In this document: in pieces, positions 51,220 to 59,388 of the stretch | Position numbering within the stretch: the stretch's first letter is position 1 | Layout: the number at the start of each line of letters is the position of its first letter | Source of the DNA: Nocardioides sp. Root190 | GTDB lineage: Bacteria > Actinomycetota > Actinomycetes > Propionibacteriales > Nocardioidaceae | Assembly: GCF_001428565.1 (NCBI RefSeq) | Contig: NZ_LMIA01000010.1 | Location: forward strand, 370,306 to 434,305 | Direction: 5' to 3' | DNA: 64,000 nucleotides | Position numbers and translations under genes: made by a program | The notes under the pieces: generated by a model | Told to the model about the DNA's origin: nothing | The model's input: only the letters and a program-made list of their open reading frames with translations | The model's database searches: none

Positions 51220-52077
51220 ATGCCCGAGCACGCCACCTTCACCTCACCGTCCGACGGCACCGCCATCGCGACGTACGCCTGGGGAACCGACCTCGAGAAC
51301 CCGCGGGCCATCGTCCAGATTGCGCACGGTCTCGCCGAACACGGCCAGCGCTACGACCGTCTGGCCCAGGCGCTCGTCGCCGCTGGATACCGGGTGGACG
51401 CAGTCGACCACCGCGGCCACGGCCAGTCGGCCGCCTCCACCGACGACCTCGGGCACTTCGACTTCACGGCCCTCGTCGCTGACGTCGCAGCCTTCGGCGC
51501 CTCGCTGAAGGAGAGCTCCGGCCTGCCGGTGTTCCTGCTCTCCCACTCGATGGGTTCCTTCGCCGCGCAGACCGTGATCCTCGACCACTCCGAGCAGTAC
51601 GCCGGCGTCGTGCTGTCGGGTTCGACGGCACTCGACGTCCTCGGGGCCGAGCTCGCGAAGTCCGAGGGACCGGTCGGCCTGGAGGCCTTCAACGCGGGCT
51701 TCGAGCACCGGACCGGTTACGAATGGCTGTCGCGCGACGAGACCGAGGTCGACGAGTACGTCGCCGACCCGCTCTGCGGCTTCGACCTTCCTGACGACGT
51801 CGTTCCCCAGCTCTTCGCAGGAGCAGCGCGCCTGAGCGACCCCGAAGCCCTGTCCGGGGTGCCGAGCAACCTCCCGATCCTGGTCACCTCGGGCGATGCC
51901 GACCCGCTGTCTGGCGGCGGCCAGTTGGTGGAACTGCTGGGTCAGCGCTACCGCGATGCGGGCGCCGCCGACGTGACGGTCACGGTGTACCCCGAGGCCC
52001 GGCACGAGATCTTCAACGAGACGAACCGCGACGACATCACAGCAGATGTCATCGGGTGGTTGCAGCAGCGCAGCTGA
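51220..52077 (+). CDS. Alpha/beta hydrolase, monoacylglycerol-lipase-like
   Basis: A 285-residue lipase/lysophospholipase-like hydrolase. The oxyanion region is QIAHGLAEHGQRYDRLA, with HRGHGQSA later. The nucleophile Ser is in LSHSMGSF, the acid is in TSGDADPLSGGG, and the His is in EARHEIFNE. ATG at 51220 follows AGGAGGA at ideal spacing. It has its own transcription unit after a terminator and converges on the nitronate-monooxygenase-like gene. It could release an acyl group from an ester, but its substrate is unknown. Confidence 0.85.
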   Translation: MPEHATFTSPSDGTAIATYAWGTDLENPRAIVQIAHGLAEHGQRYDRLAQALVAAGYRVDAVDHRGHGQSAASTDDLGHFDFTALVADVAAFGASLKESSGLPVFLLSHSMGSFAAQTVILDHSEQYAGVVLSGSTALDVLGAELAKSEGPVGLEAFNAGFEHRTGYEWLSRDETEVDEYVADPLCGFDLPDDVVPQLFAGAARLSDPEALSGVPSNLPILVTSGDADPLSGGGQLVELLGQRYRDAGAADVTVTVYPEARHEIFNETNRDDITADVIGWLQQRS

Positions 52078-52111
52078 CGCCAGGTGATGCCGCCCGGAGC
52101 GGCGGCCGCGC

Positions 52112-53179
52112 TCAGGCTCTGGCCAGCGCCGGCTCGGCCACGGTGATCGACGAGACGAGGTTCCGGAGCACGTCGGCGGCCTCGTGAGCCATCCGCGGCA
52201 CGAACTCCGCAACGTCGACCAGATCGTTGATGGCCGAGGCAACCTGCCCGGTCATGACGATGCTGTTGGCCGTGTCACCGGTCGTCTGGGCCCGCTGCAT
52301 CGACTCGATCTTCCAACGCACCAGAGCGACCGGATCCATGGGCGCGTCGCCCGAGGTGTGGTCCAGCAGCGCCTCGGACGCGGCGTTGCGCAGTCCGCGG
52401 CACGGCCCGTAGACCCCGTCGAACGCGACGTCGTCGCCTTCCTTCGCATCCAGCAGGGCCTGGATGTAGGCCGGGTGCCAGTCGGAATTGGCGGTGCTGG
52501 TGATGAACCGTGTTCCCATCGCGACTCCGTCGGCACCCATCGCGAGCGCAGCCGCGAGACCGCGCCCGTCTCGCGCGCCACCGGTCAGCAGGACCGGTAC
52601 GTCGACCGCCTCGGTCACGCTCGGCACGAGGACATAGGTGTGCACCTTGGCTGCTGGGGCATGGCCGCCCATCTCGAAGCCAGCGGCGAGGACGACATCG
52701 ACGCCGGCTTCGGCCGCCTTGATCGCCTGGCGGGTGGTACCGACCTTGTGCTGGTGAATCATCCCGGCGTCCTTGATCATCGCGACGTACTCGCCAGGAA
52801 AGCCTGCGGAGGTTGTGATCACGGTGAGGCGACGAGCGATCTCACTGTCGCTGCGACGGGCCTCGAGCACCATTCGGATGTAGCTGTCGGTGAAGGGCAG
52901 GACCTTGCCCGCCGCGTCGACGCCGACCGGGATGTTGACGGCGAAGGGGCGTTCGGTGAGGGAGGCGCACTCCTCGATGTGCTCGCGGAAGGTCCGCGCA
53001 CCACTCTCGATGTCCTCGGGCATTCCGGGCATCGACACGGTGCCGAGACCACCCGCATTCGACACCGCAGCGGCGAGCCGCGGGGTGCGGAACGGCCCCA
53101 GTCCTTCCTGAACGATCGGGTGCTGGACGCCCACCAGACGGGTCCAACGGTTGCTGATCGGCGCTGCGGTGTTGCTCAT
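52112..53179 (-). CDS. FMN-dependent nitronate monooxygenase/enoyl-reductase-like TIM-barrel protein
   Basis: A 355-residue TIM-barrel flavoprotein of the 2-nitropropane dioxygenase/FabK group. It begins with PIVQEGLGPFRTPRLAAAVSNAGGLG and has VVLAAGFEMGGHAPAA with the family's active-site His. PVLLTGGARDGRGLAAALAMGADGVAMGTRF is the FMN-phosphate site. It may oxidise nitronates or reduce enoyl compounds, and many family members are misnamed. It is divergent from the benzoyl-CoA-reductase-like operon, suggesting shared control. Confidence 0.85.
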   Translation of the reverse strand: MSNTAAPISNRWTRLVGVQHPIVQEGLGPFRTPRLAAAVSNAGGLGTVSMPGMPEDIESGARTFREHIEECASLTERPFAVNIPVGVDAAGKVLPFTDSYIRMVLEARRSDSEIARRLTVITTSAGFPGEYVAMIKDAGMIHQHKVGTTRQAIKAAEAGVDVVLAAGFEMGGHAPAAKVHTYVLVPSVTEAVDVPVLLTGGARDGRGLAAALAMGADGVAMGTRFITSTANSDWHPAYIQALLDAKEGDDVAFDGVYGPCRGLRNAASEALLDHTSGDAPMDPVALVRWKIESMQRAQTTGDTANSIVMTGQVASAINDLVDVAEFVPRMAHEAADVLRNLVSSITVAEPALARA

Positions 53180-53282
53180 CGAGTTGCTCCTCGGGGGTTC
53201 ACGGGCTCTGGATTAATGTTATACACTTCTGGTGACTGAATATCCAGATCCGTCACATAAGACCAATGGGGAACGAGGACAG

Positions 53283-54446
53283 ATGAGCAGGGGAGCAGCA
53301 GCGCTTGAGGCACTGCGGGCGGTGGCCCGCGATCCACGCAGCCACATCGAGGCCTGGCGGTCGGCCCACCCGGAGGGCAAGGTGCTCGGGGTCCTGCCGA
53401 TGAACTTCCCGCGCGAGCTCGCCCATGCCGCGGGTGTGATGGCCGTGATCGTGCCCGACGACCAGCAGCCTGTGACCGAGGGCCGCGCCTTCCTGCCGGA
53501 GTTCTACTGCGGCTACACCCGCAACCTCGCCGACCAAGCCGCGACGGGTCGTTTCGACCAGTACGACGGGCTGTTCGTGGCCGACCACTGCATCCAGCTC
53601 CTCGGCTCCGCCGACGTGGTTCGTGCGCTGGAGCCGGACCGTCGGGTCTTCCTCGGCCAGCTGATCAGTTCCCTCAGCGACTCGTGGGCCGGACAGAAGA
53701 CTGCCCAGATGATGAGCCTGTTGCGCACCGAGGTGGAGTCCTTCGCCGGAACCACGATCGACGACGACGCGCTCCGCGCCAGCATCGCGTCCTTCAACCG
53801 TGACCGTGACCTGATGCGTCAGATCTTCGACGCCCGCGCGGGCGGAGACGTCTCGTACAGCCCGGTCGATCTCCAGGACATCGTCGCCTCGGCGCAGATC
53901 ATGGACCCCGACGAGCACCACGCCTTGCTGAGCGACGTCGTCGCCGAGCGGCAGTTCCTTCCGCGTGACGAGCGGATCCGGGTCCACCTCTCCGGGCACC
54001 TGTGCCACGCGCCCCGCCGCGAGCTCCTCGAAGTGATCGAGGAGGTGGGAGCCGTGATCGTTGACGACGACCTGTGGACCGGACGACGCTACCTCCAGGC
54101 GGGCATGGACGAGTCGCTCGCCCCGATGGACGCGCTGGCGAAGTGGTACGCCGGCCGCAACACTGCTCTTCCCTGCCCGACCCGTGTCCAGCACGACGTC
54201 GACTGGGACGCCTGGCTCCTCGACGCCGTGAAGCGGAGCGACGCCGAGGCGGTCGTGCACCTCATGCCGAAGTTCTGCGAGCCGCACATGCTCTTCTACC
54301 CCGAGCTCCGCCGGGCCCTCGATGAGGCCGGTGTCCCCCAGCTGCTCATCGAGACCGAACACGAGGGCATCCCCCTCGAGTCCTTCCGCACCCGGCTCGA
54401 GGCGCTCATCGAACGCACCCACCGCAACCGTCCCGCCTACGCCTGA
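53283..54446 (+). CDS. 2-hydroxyacyl-CoA dehydratase / benzoyl-CoA reductase family, BcrC/HgdB-like subunit
   Basis: A 387-residue subunit of the D-component family that binds a [4Fe-4S] cluster and does low-potential, activator-driven chemistry on CoA thioesters. The family features are LGVLPMNFPRELAHAAG, the Cys76 region LPEFYCGYTRN, Cys103 in VADHC and Cys332 in MPKFCEPHMLFYPEL, followed by GVPQLLIETEHEG. Cys241 and Cys298 are also present. The length fits BcrC (about 380-390). The ATG at 53283 has GAGGA upstream. It is the first gene of a three-gene operon, an unexpected find in an oxygenase-rich actinobacterial region. Confidence 0.85.
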   Translation: MSRGAAALEALRAVARDPRSHIEAWRSAHPEGKVLGVLPMNFPRELAHAAGVMAVIVPDDQQPVTEGRAFLPEFYCGYTRNLADQAATGRFDQYDGLFVADHCIQLLGSADVVRALEPDRRVFLGQLISSLSDSWAGQKTAQMMSLLRTEVESFAGTTIDDDALRASIASFNRDRDLMRQIFDARAGGDVSYSPVDLQDIVASAQIMDPDEHHALLSDVVAERQFLPRDERIRVHLSGHLCHAPRRELLEVIEEVGAVIVDDDLWTGRRYLQAGMDESLAPMDALAKWYAGRNTALPCPTRVQHDVDWDAWLLDAVKRSDAEAVVHLMPKFCEPHMLFYPELRRALDEAGVPQLLIETEHEGIPLESFRTRLEALIERTHRNRPAYA

Positions 54447-54465
54447 CCATCGAGGAGTCCCACCG

Positions 54466-55815
54466 ATGACCGCCACCTTGAACACGCCCACCACCACGAC
54501 CGACCGCACGAACCGCCTGAAGTCCACCCGGCAGGGTGGACGGATGGTCGCGGACTACTGGGAAGACCTGTTCACCGCGCGCGAGCGCGGCAAGCAGATC
54601 GTCTGGTACAACGGCGGCGCCCTGAACCCGATCTTCCAGGCCGCCGGCCTGGCCTGGTGCCACGGAGAGGCCTTTGCCGCCCGGCTCGCCGCCCAGGGTC
54701 TCGAGGGTCCAGCCCAGCTCGCCGGCGCGGAACACGGCTACAACGCCGAGCTCTGCTCGTACTCCCGGACCCACCTGGGGTGCGCGGTCCTGACCGTGCA
54801 GGGCGATGAGGGCATCAACACCGGTGTCGTGGGTGCGCACGACCAGGCCGAGCTCGCTGCCCGACTGCCCGCTCCCGACTTCTTCGTCAACAACTACGCA
54901 GGCTGCAGCACCGGCCAGCAGTGGGACGAGATCTCCTACCGGGTCTTCGACAAGGAGGTGCCGATCTTCAACATCTCCCACCCGTTCCTCTGGGGCAACA
55001 AGCCCGACGCAGGCTACCTGACGGGCGAGGAGTGGGAATCGGCGTCCTACTACGTCCGCGACCAGCTGCTCGCACTGATCACCTGGCTCGAGGAGCGGAC
55101 CGGCAATCCCTTCGACTGGGACATGCTGAGGGAGTCGATGACCTACATCAAGCGCGCGGCCGAGCTGCGTCGCGAGGGCCTCGAGCTGTGCAAGGCCAAG
55201 CCGGCGCCCGCGACCTTCTGGGACTGGATCTCCGCGATCGCTCCGATCAACTTCCTGCCGGGCAACCAGGAACTCGTCGACTACTTCGAGTCGGTCCGTG
55301 ACGAGATCCAGGACCGCGTCGACAAGGGCATCTCCGGGGTCGAGAACGAGAAGTACCGCGTCTACTTCGACGGCATCATGAACTGGAACAAGCTCGGCTT
55401 CCTGTCCCGGAAGTTCGCCGAGCACGGCGTGGCAGTGCTCGCCGGCCGCTACATCACGAACGCGTTCTGGCAGGAGCCGCAGCTGATCGACACCGACGAC
55501 CCGCTCCTCGGAATGGCACAGCACTACCTCCTGTGCCCGACCAACCACGGCACGAAGACGCTCGACTACCTCACCCTCCGCGACTGCGAGGAGTACGACG
55601 TCGACGGCATCGTCTTCCACTCCACCCGGACCTGCCGCGCCTTCACCGGGCCGCAGCGGCTGCTTGCCCGCTCGGCGCAGAACAATCTCGGCATCCCGTC
55701 GATCTTCTTCGAGGGGGACGTCGCGGATGCTTCCTTCTACAAGGAGGAGATCCTCGAGAGCCGACTGGCTGCGATGCTCGAGGGGATCGACGTCAAGCGA
55801 ACCCAGGCGTCATGA
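54466..55815 (+). CDS. 2-hydroxyacyl-CoA dehydratase / benzoyl-CoA reductase family, BcrB/HgdA-like subunit
   Basis: A 449-residue partner subunit of the same family. A Cys-rich N-terminal part (Cys65 in GLAWCHGEA, Cys97 and Cys106 in AELCSYSRTHLGC, Cys147 in NNYAGCSTG) matches the BcrB/HgdA cluster-binding pattern. A C-terminal Cys in VFHSTRTCRAFTGPQ sits where the family's last ligand lies. It binds the CoA-thioester substrate with its partner. ATG at 54466 lies 19 bases after the BcrC-like stop, with a GGAGTCC upstream. The stop overlaps the activator start (ATGA). Confidence 0.85.
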   Translation: MTATLNTPTTTTDRTNRLKSTRQGGRMVADYWEDLFTARERGKQIVWYNGGALNPIFQAAGLAWCHGEAFAARLAAQGLEGPAQLAGAEHGYNAELCSYSRTHLGCAVLTVQGDEGINTGVVGAHDQAELAARLPAPDFFVNNYAGCSTGQQWDEISYRVFDKEVPIFNISHPFLWGNKPDAGYLTGEEWESASYYVRDQLLALITWLEERTGNPFDWDMLRESMTYIKRAAELRREGLELCKAKPAPATFWDWISAIAPINFLPGNQELVDYFESVRDEIQDRVDKGISGVENEKYRVYFDGIMNWNKLGFLSRKFAEHGVAVLAGRYITNAFWQEPQLIDTDDPLLGMAQHYLLCPTNHGTKTLDYLTLRDCEEYDVDGIVFHSTRTCRAFTGPQRLLARSAQNNLGIPSIFFEGDVADASFYKEEILESRLAAMLEGIDVKRTQAS

Positions 55816-56762
55816 ACACGCCCGGCCCGTTCTACCTGGGCGTGGACCTCGGTTCGACCACGGCGAAGGCAGTCGTGATCGACGGCGAGGGCGCGATCGT
55901 CTCGTCGAGCACGATCGCGATGGGCGCCGTGTCGCGGGCCGGCATGCACAAGGCCGTCGACGCAGCACTGGACGGCGCCGGCATCACCAACGCGGACCTG
56001 TCCGGCACCGTGTCGACGGGCTACGGCCGCCGGCTGGTGCCGGGCGCGCAGCGGACCTTCACCGAGATCACCTGTCACGCCCGAGGCACGGTGGCGATGG
56101 TGCCGGGCGCCCGACTGGTGATCGACATCGGCGGGCAGGACTCTAAGGCGATCACCGTGGACGATGAGGGCCTGGTCCAGGAGTTCGCCATGAACGACCG
56201 GTGCGCGAGCGGCACGGGTCGGTTCTACGAGGTGCTCTCCCAGTCGATCGACGTACCCCTCGAGGAGCTCGGCGCCCTTGCCCTGCAGGGCAGCAACGAC
56301 CTCGAGGTCTCGACAATGTGTGCGACCTTCGCCGAGACCGAGATCGTCTCCCTGCTGGCCCAGGACGCACCGATCGCCGACATTGCCTCCTCGGTGCATC
56401 GTGCCATCGCCTCGCGCACGCTGGCGCTGGTGGCACAGGTGGGTCGGCACACGCCGGTGGTGCTGACCGGGGGCGTGGCCCAGAACCCCGCCGCGGTGGA
56501 GTTCCTCGCCCGAGCGCTGCGGACCGAGATCCTCGTGCCCGAGCACCCGCAGATCAGCGGCGCCTACGGAGCCGCTCTCCTGGCCCGCGACGCCGATCAC
56601 CGCGGGCGCCCTGTCGTGGACGACGTCGCAGGTGCCGACCAGCTCTTCCCTCGCCCGCGACCGAGCGAGCCGCACTCGTGCGGCTCCTGCGACGGCACCC
56701 TGACCGGAAGCGGAACCTCCAGCACGGTGGACCTCGGTCTACCGATCCGCCTCGGCGGCTGA
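55812..56762 (+). CDS. ATP-dependent activator (HgdC/BcrA/BadG-like) of the dehydratase/reductase
   Basis: A 316-residue ASKHA-fold ATPase that injects an electron into the dehydratase subunits with ATP hydrolysis. Phosphate 1 is GVDLGSTTAK (10-19), connector VIDIGGQDSKAI, and the inter-subunit [4Fe-4S] ligands are Cys131 (NDRCASGTG) and Cys170 (TMCATFAETE), at the family positions. Only one activator gene is present, as in 2-hydroxyacyl-CoA dehydratases; benzoyl-CoA reductases have two. A C-terminal tail (about 275-316) with CGSC is longer than in HgdC. Starts with an ATGA overlap. Confidence 0.88.
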   Translation: MNTPGPFYLGVDLGSTTAKAVVIDGEGAIVSSSTIAMGAVSRAGMHKAVDAALDGAGITNADLSGTVSTGYGRRLVPGAQRTFTEITCHARGTVAMVPGARLVIDIGGQDSKAITVDDEGLVQEFAMNDRCASGTGRFYEVLSQSIDVPLEELGALALQGSNDLEVSTMCATFAETEIVSLLAQDAPIADIASSVHRAIASRTLALVAQVGRHTPVVLTGGVAQNPAAVEFLARALRTEILVPEHPQISGAYGAALLARDADHRGRPVVDDVAGADQLFPRPRPSEPHSCGSCDGTLTGSGTSSTVDLGLPIRLGG

Positions 56763-56792
56763 GCTCTCCGGGCTCTCCGGGCTCTCCACAGA

Positions 56793-56842
56793 CAACGGAG
56801 GGGATCGGATCAACCAGCTGGTTGATCCGATCCCCTCCGTTG
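56793..56842. terminator. 50-base perfect palindrome, bidirectional terminator
   Basis: The 25 bases 56793-56817 are the exact reverse complement of 56818-56842. It lies between the convergent activator and CoA ligase genes and includes the last codons and stop of the ligase. It follows three tandem copies of a GGGCTCTCC-like 9-mer (56763-56789). Position and symmetry fit a two-way terminator. Confidence 0.8.
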
Positions 56843-58465
56843 ATGTCCAGTCGCCTGCCGCACCTCGTCGAACACCAGGTCCCCGGCAACTGCGCGGTCC
56901 CGCAAGAGGAACTTCTGGATCTTGCCGGTCGGGGTCATCGGCAGGTCATCGACGAAGGACCAGTGCGTCGGTGTCTTGTGCGGGGCGATCTGATCGCGCA
57001 CGAAGGCCGTGAGCTCGGCGACGCTCGGACGCTCGTGGCCGACGCGAAGACGAAGCACTGCACCGACCTGCTCGCCCCACCGCTCGTCGGGCACTCCGAT
57101 CACCGCGGCAGTCTCAATCGCGGGGTGGTCGAGCAGCACAGCCTCGATCTCGGCCGGGTAGAGGTTCATGCCACCGCGCAGGATCATGTCCTTCACCCGA
57201 CCAGTGACCCGCAGGAAGCCGCGTGGATCCATCGCTCCGATGTCGCCCATGTGCAGCCATCCATCGATGTCGATGGTCTCGGCGGACTCCTCCGGCATCT
57301 CGTAGTAGCCGCGCATGTTCTGGTAGCCGCGAACGCAGATCTCGCCCTGGACGCCGATCGGCACGGCAGCGCCCGTGACAGCGTCCGCGATCTTCACCTC
57401 CAGTTGCGGCAGGGGTTGCCCGACCGTGTCGGCCTGGTCCTCCGGCGAGTCCGTGACCCGGGTCTGGCTGATCACACCGTGTGTCTCGGTCTGGCCGAAC
57501 AGGATGGTGAAGCCGCAATCGAGCGCACGGGTGGTGCGCCGGACAAGGGCGGCCGGTACGGCTGCGGCACCGCTGAGGATGGTCTTGACCGACGAGAGAT
57601 CGCGCGTCTCCGCATCCGGATGGTCCAGCAGTGCGATCAGCATGGTGGGAACGACCAGCGTGTGGGTGCCGCGATACGTCTCGATCGCTTCGAGCAGGTG
57701 TGCCGGCTCGAAGGCAGGCAGGAGCACGAACGTTCCGCGCCTGGCCCAGGCACCGAAGGACGTCACCGCTCCGCCTCCGATGTGATACATCGGCATGGCG
57801 TTGACGTAGACGTCGCCGTCCTCGAAGGCCGCACGCTCGGCGACGAAGGTCGCCTCGTTCACCAGTCCCATGTGATGGAGCAGTGCGCCCTTGGGAAAGC
57901 CCGTCGTGCCCGACGTGTACTGGATCTGGATGATGTCCTCCGGCTCAGTCCCGGGCAGGTCCGCCGAGGCGTCCCCGCTGCCGAGGAATGCGTCCCAGTC
58001 GGAGAAGGAATGGATGTCCTGCAGCTCGGGCAGGTCGTCGCGGATGCTCTCTGCCATCGAGCGCATGTCGAAGCCTCGGTAGTCGTCCACGCAGAAGACG
58101 GCGGCCGCGCCTGACTGACGCAGGACGAAGGCCATCTCCCGGGTGCGGTACGCCGGGTTCAGCGCCACCAGGACCATGCCCGCCATCGCGACCCCCTGCT
58201 GGAGCACGACCCATTCCGCACTGTTGGGCGCCCACACCGCGACCCGCGATCCCGGCTCGTAGCGCAGCAGGAGCCCGCGAGCGACCCGCTCGGCATCCGC
58301 GACGAACTCTGCGTACGTCCACGTGCGTCGCCGGGACGGATCCGGGTCGCAGTCAACGAGGGCAGGACGGTCCGGCACCGTACGAGCCGCGTGCCGGAGG
58401 AGTTCACACACCGTCACGGCGCGTACGTCGCCCGGCTCTGCCGGCCAGTGGGAGGTCTCCAACAT
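56810..58465 (-). CDS. AMP-forming acyl-CoA ligase
   Basis: A 551-residue FadD-like ligase. The P-loop is IQYTSGTTGFPKGALL, the adenine motif ILFGQTETHG, then GWLHMGDIGAMDPRG, the hinge RVTGRVKDMILRGGMNLYP, and the catalytic lysine in MTPTGKIQKFLLRD. ATG at 58465 has AGGAG 6 bases upstream. It is convergent with the dehydratase/activator operon, and could supply its CoA-thioester substrate. Substrate not determined. It differs from the AliA-like ligase in the N-terminal substrate region, so the two probably act on different acids. Confidence 0.88.
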   Translation of the reverse strand: MLETSHWPAEPGDVRAVTVCELLRHAARTVPDRPALVDCDPDPSRRRTWTYAEFVADAERVARGLLLRYEPGSRVAVWAPNSAEWVVLQQGVAMAGMVLVALNPAYRTREMAFVLRQSGAAAVFCVDDYRGFDMRSMAESIRDDLPELQDIHSFSDWDAFLGSGDASADLPGTEPEDIIQIQYTSGTTGFPKGALLHHMGLVNEATFVAERAAFEDGDVYVNAMPMYHIGGGAVTSFGAWARRGTFVLLPAFEPAHLLEAIETYRGTHTLVVPTMLIALLDHPDAETRDLSSVKTILSGAAAVPAALVRRTTRALDCGFTILFGQTETHGVISQTRVTDSPEDQADTVGQPLPQLEVKIADAVTGAAVPIGVQGEICVRGYQNMRGYYEMPEESAETIDIDGWLHMGDIGAMDPRGFLRVTGRVKDMILRGGMNLYPAEIEAVLLDHPAIETAAVIGVPDERWGEQVGAVLRLRVGHERPSVAELTAFVRDQIAPHKTPTHWSFVDDLPMTPTGKIQKFLLRDRAVAGDLVFDEVRQATGHQRRGSDQPAG

Positions 58466-58509
58466 TGTTGCTCCTGTTGACTGGGGCTGCTTCGTCACCG
58501 TCGGAACGA

Positions 58510-58523
58510 GTGACCTGTGTCAC
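58510..58523. promoter_or_regulatory. GTGAC-CTGT-GTCAC palindrome (CRP-like)
   Basis: An inverted repeat with 5-base arms lies between the divergent CoA ligase (start 58465) and SDR (start 58600) genes. It fits GTGA-N6-TCAC and shares GACCTG-NN-TCAC with 20714-20724. Confidence 0.42.
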
Positions 58524-58599
58524 GACACCGTAAAGGTGCGACTCTCTACAATCAAGGGAACTCAGTGACCATATCTGTAGAAATACACAGGAGGACCGA

Positions 58600-59388
58600 A
58601 TGTCCCAGCCTCTCGTTCGAAACTACTCCGATTCAGCGGTCCTCGTGGCCGGTGGCACCTCGGGCGTCGGGCTCGCGACGGCGCTCGCCTTTGCCGACGC
58701 CGGCGTCCGCCGCATCGGCCTCTTGGGACGCAATGCGGAACGCGGCGCCGCCGCGCGAGAGCAGGTCCTCGCCCACTGCACCGAGGCGCAGGTGGAGTTC
58801 TTCGCCTGCGATGCCGGCGAGCTGACCCAGGTGGTCGACACCGTCGGCCGCGTCCACGACCTCCTCGGCGGTCTCGACGTGATGGTCAGCTCGGTGACCG
58901 CTGCGTATCGTCCCGAGTTGTTGCACCGCACCCCGCCGGAGGACCTCGCGGCCATCCTCGTCGCCCAGGCGGTTCCGCCCATGCTGCTCACCCGGATCGT
59001 CCTGCCCTACCTCCAGGAGCAGGGAGGCGGGAGCATCATCAACATCGCCTCGGACGCCGCCAAGGTGCCCACCCCCGGCGAGGCCGCACTCGGCGGCGCG
59101 ATGGCCGCGATCGTCGTGTTCAGCCGCGTCGCGGCCCTCGAGGCGAAGCGCAACGGAGTCCGCGTCAACGTGCTGACCCCGTCCCTCATCTCCGGAACCA
59201 CGACCGCGGCGAACGTCCTCAGTGACGGCTTCAGCAAGAAGTTGTTCGAGAAGGCCGCCAGCCAGGCTCACCTGGGCGTGGCCGAGCCGCACGATCTGGC
59301 CGCGATGGCCGTCTTCCTCGGCGGCCCCGCTGCTGCCAGGGTCACCGGTCAGACCATCAGCGTCAACGGCGGGATCTCGATCGCATGA
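58600..59388 (+). CDS. SDR-fold protein without the Tyr/Lys catalytic pair
   Basis: A 262-residue protein with a clear SDR cofactor motif VAGGTSGVGLATALAF (16-31), the NIASDAAK strand after position 147, and the C-terminal GQTISVNGGI. The expected catalytic Tyr and Lys (13 and 17 residues after Ser151) are Leu164 and Met168, checked against the codons. It is therefore either inactive, an enzyme with altered chemistry, or a binding protein. An AGGAGG lies just before the ATG. It overlaps the downstream thioesterase by 4 bases. Confidence 0.8.
   Translation: MSQPLVRNYSDSAVLVAGGTSGVGLATALAFADAGVRRIGLLGRNAERGAAAREQVLAHCTEAQVEFFACDAGELTQVVDTVGRVHDLLGGLDVMVSSVTAAYRPELLHRTPPEDLAAILVAQAVPPMLLTRIVLPYLQEQGGGSIINIASDAAKVPTPGEAALGGAMAAIVVFSRVAALEAKRNGVRVNVLTPSLISGTTTAANVLSDGFSKKLFEKAASQAHLGVAEPHDLAAMAVFLGGPAAARVTGQTISVNGGISIA

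Noticed and set aside
53283..56762. Calling the Fe-S module a true class I benzoyl-CoA reductase
   Set aside because: Only one ATPase gene is present, while class I benzoyl-CoA reductases have two different ATPase subunits in addition to BcrB and BcrC. The family is shared but the substrate is open.
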